DNA of 64,000 nucleotides from Ditylenchus dipsaci (GCA_004194705.1 SADC01001100.1:1-64000), one strand, 5' to 3'; shown: positions 19,652 through 30,493, numbered from the stretch's first letter. Notes: a model not told the origin generated them from the letters alone. Numbers and translations: made by a program.

Positions 19652-20106
19652 TGTTAAATTGACTAAATGACAAAAATAAAAGTATGAGAAGAAAGTTTCC
19701 AAACATTTTAAAATGGCGATAATTGACGGCAAACTATTAGTACTAAAAAGCGCCGGTTTAAATTATTGGTTTATTTATTTAAAAAAAACGTTCTGAGAAA
19801 AATGCCTTAGGAGACCCGTCTATTAGAGAGGACCCGTCTAATAGAGAGGACCCGTCTATTTTTCAACCCGCCTCGTAGGGGACCCGTCTATTAGAGAGGA
19901 CCCTTCTAATAGAGAGGACCCGTCTATTAGAGAGAATACGGTATATAGTTATTTTTATTCCTTCTTCTGTATATATTATCTAGAATGCAGCAAATTGAAA
20001 AAATTAATCAAAAAAATTTACAAGGTTAAATTTTTTCACCTTTCAACACTGTATTGCGTTTTGAAAACAAGCATACCATACATAGATACCGTACATATGT
20101 AATGTC

Positions 20107-20760
20107 TATATGTGTTCAAGGAACCCCGGAAAAAAAATATATACCTTGGTGCCCCTTGTTTTTCTTTGTGATTTTTTAGGCTTCGGCTCAGGCCAGGGTT
20201 GGCCAGCGTGTGTTAGGACGGACTGTTCTGGTTTGGGGGGGGGGGGGTGTGGACGCACATTTTCGCTATATGTTTTTATCATTATTTGGGTTGATCATGG
20301 TGGTCATAGTAGTTTCAGTAACCTGTATGAATAGTTTAATAAGTAATTATGTTGATCAAGGCGATTATAGGCACCTTGATCACCATAAACAACTTGATCA
20401 ACCCAAATATAATAAAAATATATAGCGAAAAATGTGCGTCCACCGCACATTTTTCGCTATATATGAAATATTGAAATAATTTAAAAGGCACAAGAACACA
20501 GACTTTAGGGGCAACAATTCAGTTACATCCTATATAAAATATTTGATCAAATACTTAGAGTTCTTACTACAGACCTATAAGTATAGACCGATGTTTGAGT
20601 CCGTCCTAATCTGCGCTGGCCACCCAGCGGTTGCGATACGGATTATAAAATAAATAAATATTGTCATGTTAATACCCCTGGCCTGGGACGAAGCCTAAGA
20701 AACTAAAAAAAAGCACTCTGACTGAAGCCGGGGGTCCATATAGAGCCCATATGTATATAA
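20107..20760. repeat. Nested inverted repeats interrupting the SecA-like gene
   Basis: GGACGCACATTTTCGCTATAT (about 20248) pairs with ATATAGCGAAAAATGTGCGTCC (about 20421) and again with CGCACATTTTTCGCTATATA (about 20444). Flanking this, GGCTTCGGCTCAGGCCAGGG...GTGTTAGGACGGACT is inverted as GAGTCCGTCCTAAT...CCTGGCCTGGGACGAAGCC near 20598-20696. The T-rich interior also contains GTTGATCAAG/CTTGATCAAC arms. Confidence 0.55.
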
Positions 20761-20845
20761 AAACCATTTAGATTTAATAAATCTAAAATATGTTCGTATT
20801 TATAAAAGTTTTAAGGCATTTTCATTAATAGTAGAATGCAGTACA

Positions 20846-21169
20846 ATGAGAATCCAACATACACAACAAACGGATAATAACCATTATGAGTCAGGAGTAT
20901 CTGAAGAACGCTATCATGCAGATATTCTTTTTGGGGATCTAAGTAGTTTTCAAAATGATTTGTTGGTGGATGAGTACCACCAAATGAATACACGAAAAAA
21001 TAGACTATTTGAACATGCTATTGTTATGGATGCAGGAACTCTGTTGGCTGATGGTGTGGATGATATTTATATGCTGCCTAATTCTATACCTAACGCTGAC
21101 CACCTTATTCCCCTGCTCATTGCTGCATGGAATAATAGATTAGAAATCACAAAAAAGGTGATCTTATAA
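20846..21169 (+). pseudogene. SecA-like DEAD-helicase fragment 2 (Walker B region)
   Basis: Reads RYHADILFGDLSSFQNDLLV, DEYHQMNTRKNRLFEHAIVM, DAGTLLADGVDD, YMLPNSIPNADHLIPLL. SecA-like ATPases have QADI(V/L)YGDxxSFQxDxLRDEF...RxFDVVIVDEVDSMLID here; the Walker B DEVD has become MDAG, so ATPase activity is unlikely. Separated from fragment 1 by 2.4 kb of repeats and a pogo element, though only a few residues are missing between them. Confidence 0.65.
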
Positions 21170-22150
21170 AGCCTTAAATTTGGTCGCTTTTTTATTATCT
21201 GCTTTCATCTTGACTCTAATTTCGGTGTTCGTTTTTTCAATTCAATAATTCTGTATTAAAAAAAATCAAAACTTTAAACATCTTTTAATTTTTTTGTTAG
21301 GATAGAACTTCAGCATCCAATGTATGAATAATTTAACAAAGGAAAAGCCGACTGTAGTAATGGACTGCCTGGGGGTTTTGGGTAAAGTTGAGTCTCTATT
21401 ATTGGCTTACCCAGGGTGAAACTAGCCGGGTTTTAGACCCTCCTGTCAGGTGGTACGTCGAAAGTCGAAAAATTTTCTTACATACCTTTTTTTTTATTCC
21501 TTTTTTCAGCCTACTGTTCAAAATTTAGCATGGTTCATCTTCTAACTACGATTTTTTTAGTATTTTTAGCCCTCCCTCCCGTCACGAAAAATTTTGCAAT
21601 CCTATGTACGCCTATTGTCTCTATATAAGGACACCTAAGCGACCGCTCATTCTATCCTTATGTAAAGGCAGTCCTTGTGTAGAGTCTTGCTGTCTTTATG
21701 TAGAGTATTTAACATGACAATATTTATTTTATAATCCGTATCGCAACCTTCGTCAAAAATCAGAGTAAAGCAAACCGCACTATCATGCTCAGCTAGCTGT
21801 TCTAAAGGGAGGTGGGTGGGTAAAACCGAGTAGCGTCGAAAAATTCAGTAGTCTTTCCCTGTTGAAAAAAAACATAATTTAATATTTAGTTGAAAATTTT
21901 CGCTGCTTTTCCTATGAATAGGGTTGGTTATAGTGTTGAGATAGCTACTTGCTGTCCTCATGTGAAGTATCTTTATACTGAGAGTTGTTTGCCTATATTT
22001 TATTTAAGCATGACCCTTTACGAAATACTAAATTTCTTAGTTTTAACTGAAAAAACAATAGATTTATTCAAAAGTCATTTTAAACAAAAATTTAGCATGG
22101 TTTATCTCCTAAACTAAGTGATTACAAAAAGATCCTGGAACAGCATTTAA
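21170..22150. other. Insertion material inside the SecA-like gene
   Basis: No gene recognised. AAATTTAGCATGGTT(C/T)ATCT occurs twice in direct orientation (about 21520 and 22091), so part of the sequence was duplicated during an insertion or rearrangement. The ORF at 21890-22117 overlaps the second copy and shows no family resemblance that I recognise. Confidence 0.4.
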
Positions 22151-22776
22151 AATGAGCTATTAACAAGAAGCCTTGTAGTTCCCAACTATTTAAAAGATGT
22201 TGCCAGAAGTGAAACAGCTAATTTAGCCGAATCTGCGATCAAAGCATTTTTGATGCAACTAAATCAAGACTATTTCTTATGCAATAATCAAACAATTCAA
22301 CTCACTGACTGCAACAACAACACAACTAGCAGAAAAAAATGGAAAGATATTGTGCAATTTGGGTTGCTTCAATTCCTTCAGCTGAAGCATAGATTAGCTC
22401 TGACTCCTGTTGAATTCCCGCTCTTTTTCATCTCGAACACAGCTTTTTTTGCGTTATACCAAGGAAAAAGTAAAAACCATAGCTCAATAGCCAGCAATAG
22501 GTTGTATGGTTTCTCAGACGCACTTGGTTCAACCAAATTACAGGAGTTTATCCATGAAATGTACCAGCTGAAATCCTTTACTATCCATCTTACATGCAAT
22601 GGTTTCAAGACCTCTCCACTAAAAAAACAGAATTTTTTAAAAGCCCTACAGTTATCGCTGAAAATCATCAAAACCTTTTAGAAATGATTAAAAATGCTGT
22701 AATTAATCGAATTAATGAGGAAAAAGCTGTATTAATAATTTGTCAAGATATAAAAAGCACTAGAAAATATTTATAA
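22151..22776 (+). pseudogene. SecA-like DEAD-helicase fragment 3 (second part of helicase domain 1)
   Basis: Frame A (to 22681) reads SLVVPNYLKDVARSE, ESAIKAFLMQLNQDYFL, LQFLQLKHRLALTPVEFPLF, FISNTAFFALYQG, NRLYGFSDALGSTKLQEF. In the family: IPxHLKDF...LHQFLQIKHxLxLTPES...FISNxxFFxxY...LYGLTGTLGS. The reading then shifts by one base near 22620 to QDLSTKKTEFFKSPTVIAEN, EKAVLIICQDIKSTRKYL, ending at 22776. So the same gene continues across a frameshift. Confidence 0.68.
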
Positions 22777-22818
22777 AGTTTTAAAAGAACAGTTTTTGCT
22801 CTTAAAGCTAAGTTTCCT

Positions 22819-23421
22819 ATGCGCAAAATTGATTTTAATGATAAAGTTGCAGTCAAACAGCAAATAAATCCCAAGGAAATTCTTATGGCTACTTATTTTC
22901 AAATGGAAAAAATCGACAACAGAATTTATGCTTCGACTAAGTTGTACGTATGCGTTACTTTTTTCCCTGAAACTTTGCGACTTGAAGAAAGAGCGTTTGG
23001 CACAAGTTACTGGCAAGCTGACCAAAAGATAACAACCCAGCTAATTATAAACAAATTAGAAGCTCAAAAGCAGCTGCACAAGCTTTTTCCAGGAAATACA
23101 ATTAAAGACATTGGAAAATTTAATGATTGCAGGGATTTTAAAGAAGGGAAAAAGCTTGAGAAATATTTAGCTTCGACTTTTGAAACAAGAGCACTAATTG
23201 AAGAATTGTCATTGTTATTTGACAAGTTTGCAAAAAACAAAACTTTAGAGCGAACTGCAATGTTTGAAAAAGCAAAGCTTGGAAGACAGGAACGAAAAAA
23301 GACAAAAATTAGCGCTAAAGACTTTGTTAAGCTGCGAGAAGCGTCTTATGAAGATCAACAAGAAATAAAATGCAACTTACGATTTGATCAAATAGAACAG
23401 ATTTGGACACTGAATTATTAG
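22819..23421 (+). pseudogene. SecA-like DEAD-helicase fragment 4 (helicase domain 2)
   Basis: Reads KLYVCVTFFPETLRLEERAF then GTSYWQADQKITTQLIINKL. Family proteins have LHVxxTFLPxNLRVExQAFGRTxRQGxxGxxQLI; the RTxRQG motif VI arginines are changed (GTSYWQA), again arguing against activity. A charged helical region (KEGKKLEKYLASTFETRALI, FEKAKLGRQERKKTK) follows. The ORF stops at 23421, where transposon material begins. Confidence 0.65.
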
Positions 23422-24289
23422 TAAGCACTATTTTAATACTGGATTTTTAAAGAGGCGCACTCGGACACTTTCAAACTAAAAAAGGTGCGGACCAGGTTAA
23501 CAGAAATATAATTCGCTAATATAAAATGGGCATAATGGAATTTTGTAGCAAAATCTCGTAATTTCGCCGCGAATCGACTATGCTTCTATCCTGTCTAGCG
23601 AAAAATGACTTTTGGCGATAATTCGCTGTCTTTTGAAGGGGGATGTTCCACTGTAACAAGATTTGTCCATAATTAAAAAAAATTCGCCTAATCCCTGAAC
23701 TTCTGTACAGATTTTTTAGCTTGGTTTGGTTCAGTTCTTTTTCTTAGAAAAATTTCACATGTGTTCTCGTCCTTTTTCATGACCAAGATTTGTTTTTGTT
23801 AGCAGAACACTGCTTCTGACATGGTTGGTTTGCTAAACACTGCACTGGTCGGACAGCCCCTTTACCTAGTTTCACTCAGAATTTAACGCTGATTCTAAAT
23901 CTGAAAACAAATTTTAAAAATTTGACGCATAGAGTAGGTAACTAGCCTATTTACATTGCACGCTAAAAGTCAGATTTCTCATGTTTGTTATATTTGTTAT
24001 GACGTTTGTTGTACATGGAGTTCTAGAAAACCCCCTATTAAAAAAAAACAATTTAAATTAATTTTCAAAAGCAATTTTGAAAGTATTTTATGTTTCATCC
24101 ACTTTCCGGCATTTTTGTGATAGAAAAAAATACATTTATAACGTGTTTAAAACATAGCATGACCTGATATGCGGAGATTTCCGAAAACCTGAAAATCGGC
24201 AGGGCAAATGGTTACGCACAGCACTTTGAAACAGGGGAGTTTTTTCGAAACACCCAACATGAATCATGTCTGTTATCACCTTTCAGGTA
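23422..24289. other. Repeat-derived interval before the Mutator-like element
   Basis: No exon recognised. About 23500-23700 contains GCTAATATAAAATGGGCATAATG and TTCGCCGCGAATCG-type motifs resembling a decayed foldback. It lies between SecA-like fragments 4 and 5. Confidence 0.35.
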
Positions 24290-24863
24290 AAAAAAAACAG
24301 GGACACCCAGGCATATTTTGAACGGTACGTGACAATTCATCCTCAGGGAAATTCATCCTCCCTGGGAAAACGGGACGATTCATTTCACTTGTATAAACGG
24401 CACGATTCATCCTCACTATTAAAAAGGGCCGATTCATCCTCACTCGTCAAAACAGGACGATTCATCCTCACTATTTATAAGGGCCGATTCATCGTTCCTT
24501 TTAAAAAGGGACTTCAGATGTCTTCAGTAAACACTCTTCATTGTCTTGATAAAAAATTGCAATAGTTCATTGTCAAATATATTTTATTTCGGGGTATTGC
24601 TTTTCATGATCCGTTCCTTCTTTTTCGTATATTTACTGATTTTTATTAGCTTGCGATTACACATTTATGGTTTCAGGATGGATTCTTTCATGCAAAATGG
24701 TCAAATCAATTATGTAGAGGTTACACGTGTCTTGGCGATTCTTGAAGCGCGCTACAGCAAAACAACCATGCAGTAAACGTCGGCAATTTGAATGATGTCA
24801 ATCAAGCAAGAGATGCGTTATATGAAAACGAGCAACGGCTGGTCAGTGGTCTTTTTAGGTATC

Positions 24864-27346
24864 GACTTTTTTGAAAAAACATTATGCTATTGTTAAGGAT
24901 TCAATAACGATTATCAAGTCAGAGAAAGGCCATGACAAAGCTGTTTACGGAGGCCATCAATTCGTCTCTCACTTCCAAAATCGAACTGGTACTAAGCAAT
25001 ATTGGAGATGCGTGAAGTTCGAAGAAAAGAATGGAAAATGCAAGGCTCGCTTGCATGCTCTGGTTGTCAGTAATATTTGTGTCAAGTTTCTTCCTCACAG
25101 CCATTCTCTAGCTCATAACCATGCATTCGATCCGATGGCAATTCCAATCAAGAATGTCAAAGCAAATATAAAACGTCGCGCCTTAGACACCCGAGAAGTA
25201 ATTTAGCTAGGTCGTGAATAGCTCCGTTTAATGTGCACTGATTTTTCAGAAGCCAAAAGAACTTTTGAATCATGAGCTCCAGTCAGTCCCATTAGCGCTA
25301 GGTCCAAGTCTAGGAGATAGTGCCACCCGCAAGATGGTACGCAGAGTCCGCATTGCCAATCAAATTCCGGTCGTTGAATCAGCTAGGGTAGAGGATGTCG
25401 ACATTCCAGCAGCATGTCAGATATGCCAGGATGGTGCCGGCGTGAAGAGCTGTTTTTGTTAGGCGATTCAGGTAAAAATGATTCGGAGAGGTGAGTTTAA
25501 ATTATTATTTTGAGTTCAAGTATCGTAATTATTCACAGAATTTTGCTGTTTGGACGAGAAAGGCACATAGAGTGGTCTGGAGAAATAAAATATATCTACA
25601 TGGATGGGTTCTTCAGCATAACTCCTGCTCCATTCTACCAAGTTTTCATTTCTTCTTCTCATCTTTATCATTGGTTATTTAAAGCATTCAGGTTTACGCT
25701 ATTCTGGCTGAGAGAAGTGCACGAGCAGCAAATGGTGGTAAGTGGGTGTTTCCTGTACTTTATGCGCTGCTCAAGTCAAAGTCTCGGGATGTGTACACAA
25801 AGCTGTTCAAAATGGTGAAACAGCTGTGGCCGGATTTCACACCTACTTCTATTTCGGTTGACTTTGAACAAGCTGCCATCCAATCTTTGATCGAAGTTTT
25901 TCCTTGTAAATTATTCTTCAGACTCTGTTATATTTTCTTCTCTGTTATTGGATTCAGATTAAAAGATTTCTGGCTGTCTCTTTCACCTCGTGAAGAATTT
26001 TAAGAAGCAAATTGGAATATGTGGTCTTAGTGGGCGTTATCAAGAGCCTGAGTTTTCCGTCCTCGCAAGAATGATTATCTCACTCGCTTTTGTCCCGCCA
26101 ACTGCCATTTGGTCTTGCTTTGCTCAACTTCAACTACACCTACCTGTGGAACTTGCACCCATTCTGAATTGGTTCAAGCGAAACTATGTCGGTAAACGCC
26201 TTGTCCTTCGTCACAAAACTCTTCAATTGGCAGTAATGATCTTAGGTACAGCCGAGCAAGCTCCAAGATTTCCGGTAAATTGGTGGACATGTTATGAGAG
26301 GACCTTGGCTGGTGAAGATCGAACCAACAATTTCGCAGAAGCTGCTCATCGGCGACTCCATGACGCTCTCGGTGTGGACCACCCAACAGTTGCCGCCTTC
26401 TTCAGGATCTCAAGCGAATACAACGATCTCATGACATGCATTTTGAGCAGTAACGGGTGGTCAAAAAGTTCCCGATGGATTTTCAAAGCTTTATTTTTTA
26501 TCATTTTTCTTATCATATCTCTGATCTATAAATACTATTTTGTAGCCCTGAATCTCTTCTTTTAAATGGCATACCGCACTTAGCTTGATTATTTTGGAAA
26601 AAATCACCATTTGGCTCCAAACACTTGTCAGGTCATTTTGAGAAGTTGACCAGCGTTTTCATCACTTTAACTGGTCAAATGTTTTATTGAATTTTTGAGC
26701 GTCACGACAAAATTTTATCACCATGTTTTAGCGCAGCTCAAGAGCTACAAAATGCATTTTACAGAATGATTTTTTGAAATCTGAGTGTTGATATATGGCC
26801 TTTTAGAAAAAATAGATTTTCTGAAAAAATGGCCAAAATTTGAAAAAATTGGAAAAACTTGGATTTTGGCCATTTTTCAGAAAATCTATTATTTCTAAAA
26901 GGCCATATATCAACACTCAGATTTCAAAAAATCATTCTGTAAAGTGCATTTTGTAGCTCTTGAGCTGCGCTAAAACATGGTGATAAAATTTTGTCGTGAC
27001 GCTCAAAATTCAATAAAACATTTGACCAGTTAAAGTGATGAAAACGCTGGTCAACTTCTCAAATGACCTGACAAGTGTTTGGAGCCAAATGGTGATTTTT
27101 TCCAAATAATCAAGCTAAGTGCGGTATGCATTTAAAAGAAGAGATTCAGGGCTACAAAATAGTATTTATAGATCAGAGATATGATAAGAAAAATGATAAA
27201 AAATAAAGCTTTGAAAATCCATCGGGAACTTTTTGACCACCCGTTACTTAGCAGGAATCGCAGCTCCGAAGAAACGAAGAGTCTACTATGAAGCAGATTC
27301 AAGAATATTGGCCAAAAGTACACCACTATCATGACTCTAGTCTTAT
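24864..27346 (+). pseudogene. MULE transposase with FLYWCH finger, disrupted by a nested foldback
   Basis: Exon 24864-25206: GHQFVSHFQNRTGTKQYWRC, GKCKARLHAL, AHNHAFDP, a FLYWCH-type zinc finger. Exon 25254-25461 is a linker. From about 25541: RERHIEWSGEIKYIYMDGFF (first catalytic Asp), SITPAPFYQVF, then after a short intron YAILAERSARAANGGKWVFP, KLFKMVKQLWPDFTP, SISVDFEQAAIQS (second Asp). After another intron CLFHLVKNFKKQIG (C-x2-H), FPVNWWTCYERTLAGEDRTN, NFAEAAHRRLHDALG. The last exon is cut after NDLMTCILS by the element 26453-27244 and resumes at 27247 with AGIAAPKKRRVYYEADSRIL to a TGA near 27337. Most of the protein is readable, so the nested insertion may have been the inactivating event. 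Confidence 0.72.
26453..27244. mobile_element. Foldback MITE nested in the MULE transposase gene
   Basis: ACGGGTGGTCAAAAAGTTCC at the left and its inverse GGAACTTTTTGACCACCCGT at the right, TA on both sides. The arms extend almost to the centre (near 26850), making a near-perfect 790-bp palindrome. Removing it restores continuity of the transposase C-terminus except for the added TA. Confidence 0.8.
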
Positions 27347-27885
27347 GGCATATCTTCGAGGGCTAGCTTACAATATAGTCATGGATCAGTAAATGTTGAG
27401 AAAATTTGTTTGTTTGCCCGTGTTATTCTATGGTGAAAATAAAAATTGCTTGCTGATAATGAGATTGAGTGTAACATTCATTCAATGTAACATCATTGTG
27501 AGAATGACTCGCTTATAATAGATTGGTGAATACCTTACTTTATTTCAACAGAGCAACAGTCTTCCAACATCTACAGTCTTTTAATTATCAGTCTCTATAA
27601 AAGCATTGTCCCTTTAGACCGAAAATCGCCCTTTTTCATAAGGGAACATGGATCGCCCCTTCTTATAAATGAGGATAAATTGCCCTGTTTACACAAGTGA
27701 GGATGAATCGTCCCTTTTTCCCGAGTGAGGATGAATCGTCCCTTTTAGATAGTGAGGATGGATCGTCCCTTTTTGACGAGTGAGGATGAATCGTCCCTTT
27801 TCCCGAGTGAGGATGATCGTCCTTTTTAGATAGTGAGGATGAATCGTCCGTGTCCGTATTTTGAAACCTGGTTGCATTGCGGGGC

Positions 27886-28693
27886 CAGTTTAAATTTTGT
27901 TACGCCCGATACAAACTTGGTACTTTGTTAAGAGAAATAAGTAATGAAAAACACTAACTATCTAACAGTCTCGGTAGCTTCATGGCAAAGTCGACGCTAC
28001 TGGCTTATACGCTTTTACTGCTTAGAGAATTAATACTCTTTGGTACTTATAGGCCCTATAGAAGTGGCCCCTGTTTTGTCCCTTCCCCTCCCAATACAGC
28101 CCTTGAACCCTATTTTAATTGCTTTCTGGTCCTTTTATGGCAAAATTATTGCTTAAAAATGTGTTTTGACCAATCCTAAAAATCTTGATTTTGGGGGGGG
28201 GGGTATAAGCCAGTAGGTCCGAGGATTGGGGGGTATAAGAAAGTAGCTGTTTTGGGGGGGGGGAGTTTATAAGCCAGTAGCGCCCAAAAGTCTTTCAAAA
28301 GTCTCAAAAAGTATTCATTCCCACTTTTTAATCAAGAAAACGCAAAAAATTGTGAAAAAACAACATGAGCGGCGGAGGTGTGTTTTTTTTCAAGGCACAC
28401 CAACGCATATAGAATAAAAAATTCTGACCCTGGTTGCGAATACCTCCCTCCCCATAAATTTTTCCTTTTAAAACTTAAGTAAAGAGTACCCAAATTAATG
28501 TCCCAGACCCCAGAAAAAGTATGTAAGACATTTATTAGTCACAGCTTCCGAACGCTGTCCTTCTCTTAGCCTAAGGGCTGAGCCCAAACGTGTTGTTTCA
28601 AAGGGTAGTTACAGCGATCTTGGGAGGGTCAGATTTATCGGAAGGGGTATTATATTCACTTCTAGCGCCAAAATTCTCATTTCAATAATTTAG
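27886..28693. other. Repeat-filled interval after the MULE
   Basis: Contains C/G homopolymer-flanked GTATAAGCCAGTAG motifs (about 28200-28285; AGTCGACGCTACTGGCTTATA near 27991 is the opposite end) and, from about 28425, a copy of the GCTACT...CCCC family ending CACTTCTAGCGCCAAAATTC near 28667. No exon recognised. Confidence 0.45.
28425..28667. repeat. GCTACT...CCCC family element (copy near 28.5 kb)
   Basis: TTTTAAAACTTAAGTAAAGA, GTCCCAGACCCCAGAAAAAG and CCTAAGGGCTGAGCC match the element at 61401-61633 in the same order. A related copy is at 37497-37660 and a partial one at about 55500-55600. Confidence 0.55.
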
Positions 28694-29347
28694 GAATATG
28701 AAACTAGTCTGCGCAGCTCAGTAAATATAAAAAAGACAAAACAATTCATTAGAGAAAATTTTGAAAATTTTCTGGATGAAATGGATAAAGAGCTAAAACA
28801 AGGATCAGCATTTTATAAGAATCCAAGCTTTTTAGTAAAAGAAGCAATAAAAAAAGTGCTCAGTCACAGTTTTACCAACACCAATTCTGTAGATAAATAT
28901 ATACGAGCAAAAGAATTGCTCACTCAAGCTATCCACTTAGAGCCTAAATTTGCAGCTCCTGCATTTTACGCCAGAGCCATTGTGATGCTGAAAGAAGGCA
29001 AATGGGCATCGAACAATGAAGACGAGATAATAACAGCTCAAGAAATAGCACTTGCGGATTTGAATGCCGCAACAAATGCAGTCAACAATGTATATTCCCG
29101 AAGTATTAAGCCTGTTACTGATTACTTAAAGCAACATCCGTATGAACAAAACGCATTTTTAGCCCACAAAAACAGTGCAGCTAAGGAAGACAAAAACGTG
29201 TTAAAAAATGCCTTTGATACAAAAACCGGGAAATTAATTAAATTAAAGAAAAAGATTACTCAAATAATAGCTTGCATTAAAAGCAAGACGATATATGAAG
29301 TGGAGTTGGACACAGACCTAAATATGATCAACTTTATGCTAGATTAA
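28694..29347 (+). pseudogene. SecA-like gene fragment 5 (TPR-like C-terminal region)
   Basis: Open from 28694 (first Met 28781): KKTKQFIRENFENFLDEMDK, GSAFYKNPSFLVKEAIKK, YIRAKELLTQAIHLEPKFAA, PAFYARAIVMLKEGKW, AQEIALADLNAATNAV. The helix pairs with A-x7-A-x3-P spacing (LLTQAIHLEPKFAAPAFYARA) are TPR-like. SecA-like proteins of intracellular bacteria and some invertebrates carry such TPR-type tails, and this piece is in the same strand and order as fragments 1-4, so it is taken as the distal part of the same gene, displaced by the MULE insertion. No introns and no promoter were seen. Confidence 0.55.
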
Positions 29348-30140
29348 AGGCTAACTTTTGAGAAAAAGTTAAACAAATTTATAGATTCATTATAGGAAAA
29401 AATGTATTTTTAAAATTTTGTGAAAATTTATTAATTTGTATATTACGTAGGAAAAGCGCTATATAGTTGGGCAGCATTTTTTTTTACCTTTTAACCACAT
29501 TTTTAAGTCTCCCCGGTCGTTATTAGGCCAGAAAAGATGTTTTCAGGTGGCAGCAAGGCATTCTTTTAAAAAAAATTCGACCAAAAGTTTGACTTTTTGC
29601 CTTGATCGCCAAGGCAAACCCCCATAAGTAGGGGTATGCTACCCTGTTTTAGTCACTAACCTTATTGGAGAACATCAATAGAGCAGCTAACAAAATCAGA
29701 TCCACAATTAAGAATCATGACTTTTCAACTTTACTCGCTCTATCAATGAAATCTGGGCGAGACAAATTCGAATTTGCCTTTTGAACTAGATTATTTAGAG
29801 TTCGTTCGAAACCTATTGTCTTGACATGAGAATTCCCGACTGCAACGTTTGACTACCTGGGAGTTTTCAGACCTGCTGAACACGGTGATCGCAAAATCGG
29901 ACCTCTTCGCTAGAGTACGATGCCCATAACTATGACAATTCTCACAGCGACTCTTTGAAAATGGATGTTTTTTTTTCAGGCTGGTGAGCACAGAATTTAT
30001 TTATTTCAACATTTTATTTTATGCTGATAAGAAAGCCCTTTATCTGGCTTTCTAATAGTATATCGTTTGCCTGTATCCAAAAAGTTATCGTAAGTAAAAA
30101 ATTAAAAGAATCAAAAAAAGCCGTTTTGAAGAATTTACAA
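29348..30140. other. Gene-free interval with repeat fragments
   Basis: Contains TTTGACTTTTTGCCTTG near 29589, the same module as at 10955-11215 and 56100. The minus ORF 29791-29991 has a CxxC but no supporting context. No gene recognised. Confidence 0.35.
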
Positions 30141-30261
30141 TTTTACTGAAATCATGGGAAGTTTTTTTACTCTGGTAGTTTATCTGCTTGATGCCTGGTC
30201 AATACTTGTAGAGGAATTCAAGAGCTTCAAGATAGGCGGAAAATCAGCACAAAAGTTAAAT

Positions 30262-30362
30262 GAAAGTCTACTCCATCTCAACTCCAAGCCCGCTGCGCCC
30301 CCGAAGGGGACGCAGCGGGCTTGGTCGGTTAGAGATGCGCGCACTCACTTGCCTTAGACATG
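30262..30362. repeat. Strong hairpin repeat, copy 2
   Basis: CCAAGCCCGCTGCGCCCC, loop GAA, then GGGGACGCAGCGGGCTTGG with one extra A: a nearly perfect GC-rich hairpin, followed by GGTTAGAGATGCGCGCACTC and GACATGATTCCGAGCAAGAC. The flanking sequence to the right matches copy 1 at 14500-14575, while the left outer arm does not. Confidence 0.5.
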
Positions 30363-30493
30363 ATTCCGAGCAAGACTCATGGTCAAAAATGCACAAAGGA
30401 GTTCTTTTTGCTCACCACCAGAGATCAAAACGGTTATTGAGAGTGACGCCTTATCGAGGCGCTATCGTCATTACAAAAAAGGTGTTTGAAAAA

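Larger units (their letters stand above)
18940..19941 (-). mobile_element. Decayed pogo-type transposon with CCGTATT ends
   Basis: Ends CCGTATTCTCTCTAATAGAC and GTCTATTAGAGAGAATACGG, TA on both sides, subterminal arrays of GACCCGTCTATTAGAGAG. On the minus strand it keeps an N-terminal helix-turn-helix piece (19680-19416) and a C-terminal piece ending at 19147; the catalytic DDE core between them is missing. It is about 1 kb instead of the 2 kb or more of an autonomous copy. It ties the CCGTATTT MITE family of the window to pogo-like transposase. Confidence 0.7.
24290..27885 (+). mobile_element. Mutator-like element (MULE) with tandem-motif terminal repeats
   Basis: Left zone 24330-24515 repeats GGACGATTCATCCTCACT about every 30 bp; right zone 27600-27860 carries the inverse (AGTGAGGATGAATCGTCCCT). 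Between them lies a transposase with FLYWCH finger and MULE catalytic domain on the plus strand, interrupted by a nested foldback (26453-27244). Exact termini and the expected 9-11-bp duplication could not be fixed; CCAGG near 24308 and its inverse near 27868 are the best candidates. The whole element interrupts the SecA-like gene between fragments 4 and 5. Confidence 0.7.

Noticed and set aside
21890..22117. Plus ORF between SecA-like fragments 2 and 3
   Set aside because: Overlaps a duplicated flanking sequence and shows no SecA-like motif; cannot be assigned to the gene.
24330..24515. Regularly spaced repeats resembling a CRISPR array
   Set aside because: The units are 18 bp with near-constant short spacers, occur again inverted at 27600-27860, and flank a MULE transposase; the setting is eukaryotic. 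They are transposon end arrays.
17749..29347. Bacterial contamination as the source of the SecA-like pieces
   Set aside because: The pieces are interleaved with eukaryotic transposons found across the whole window and flanked by spliced host genes, so the sequence is integrated.
29791..29991. Minus ORF with CENCHSYGH, like a zinc knuckle
   Set aside because: A single CxxC...H without gag or transposase context; the full CCHC spacing is not met.
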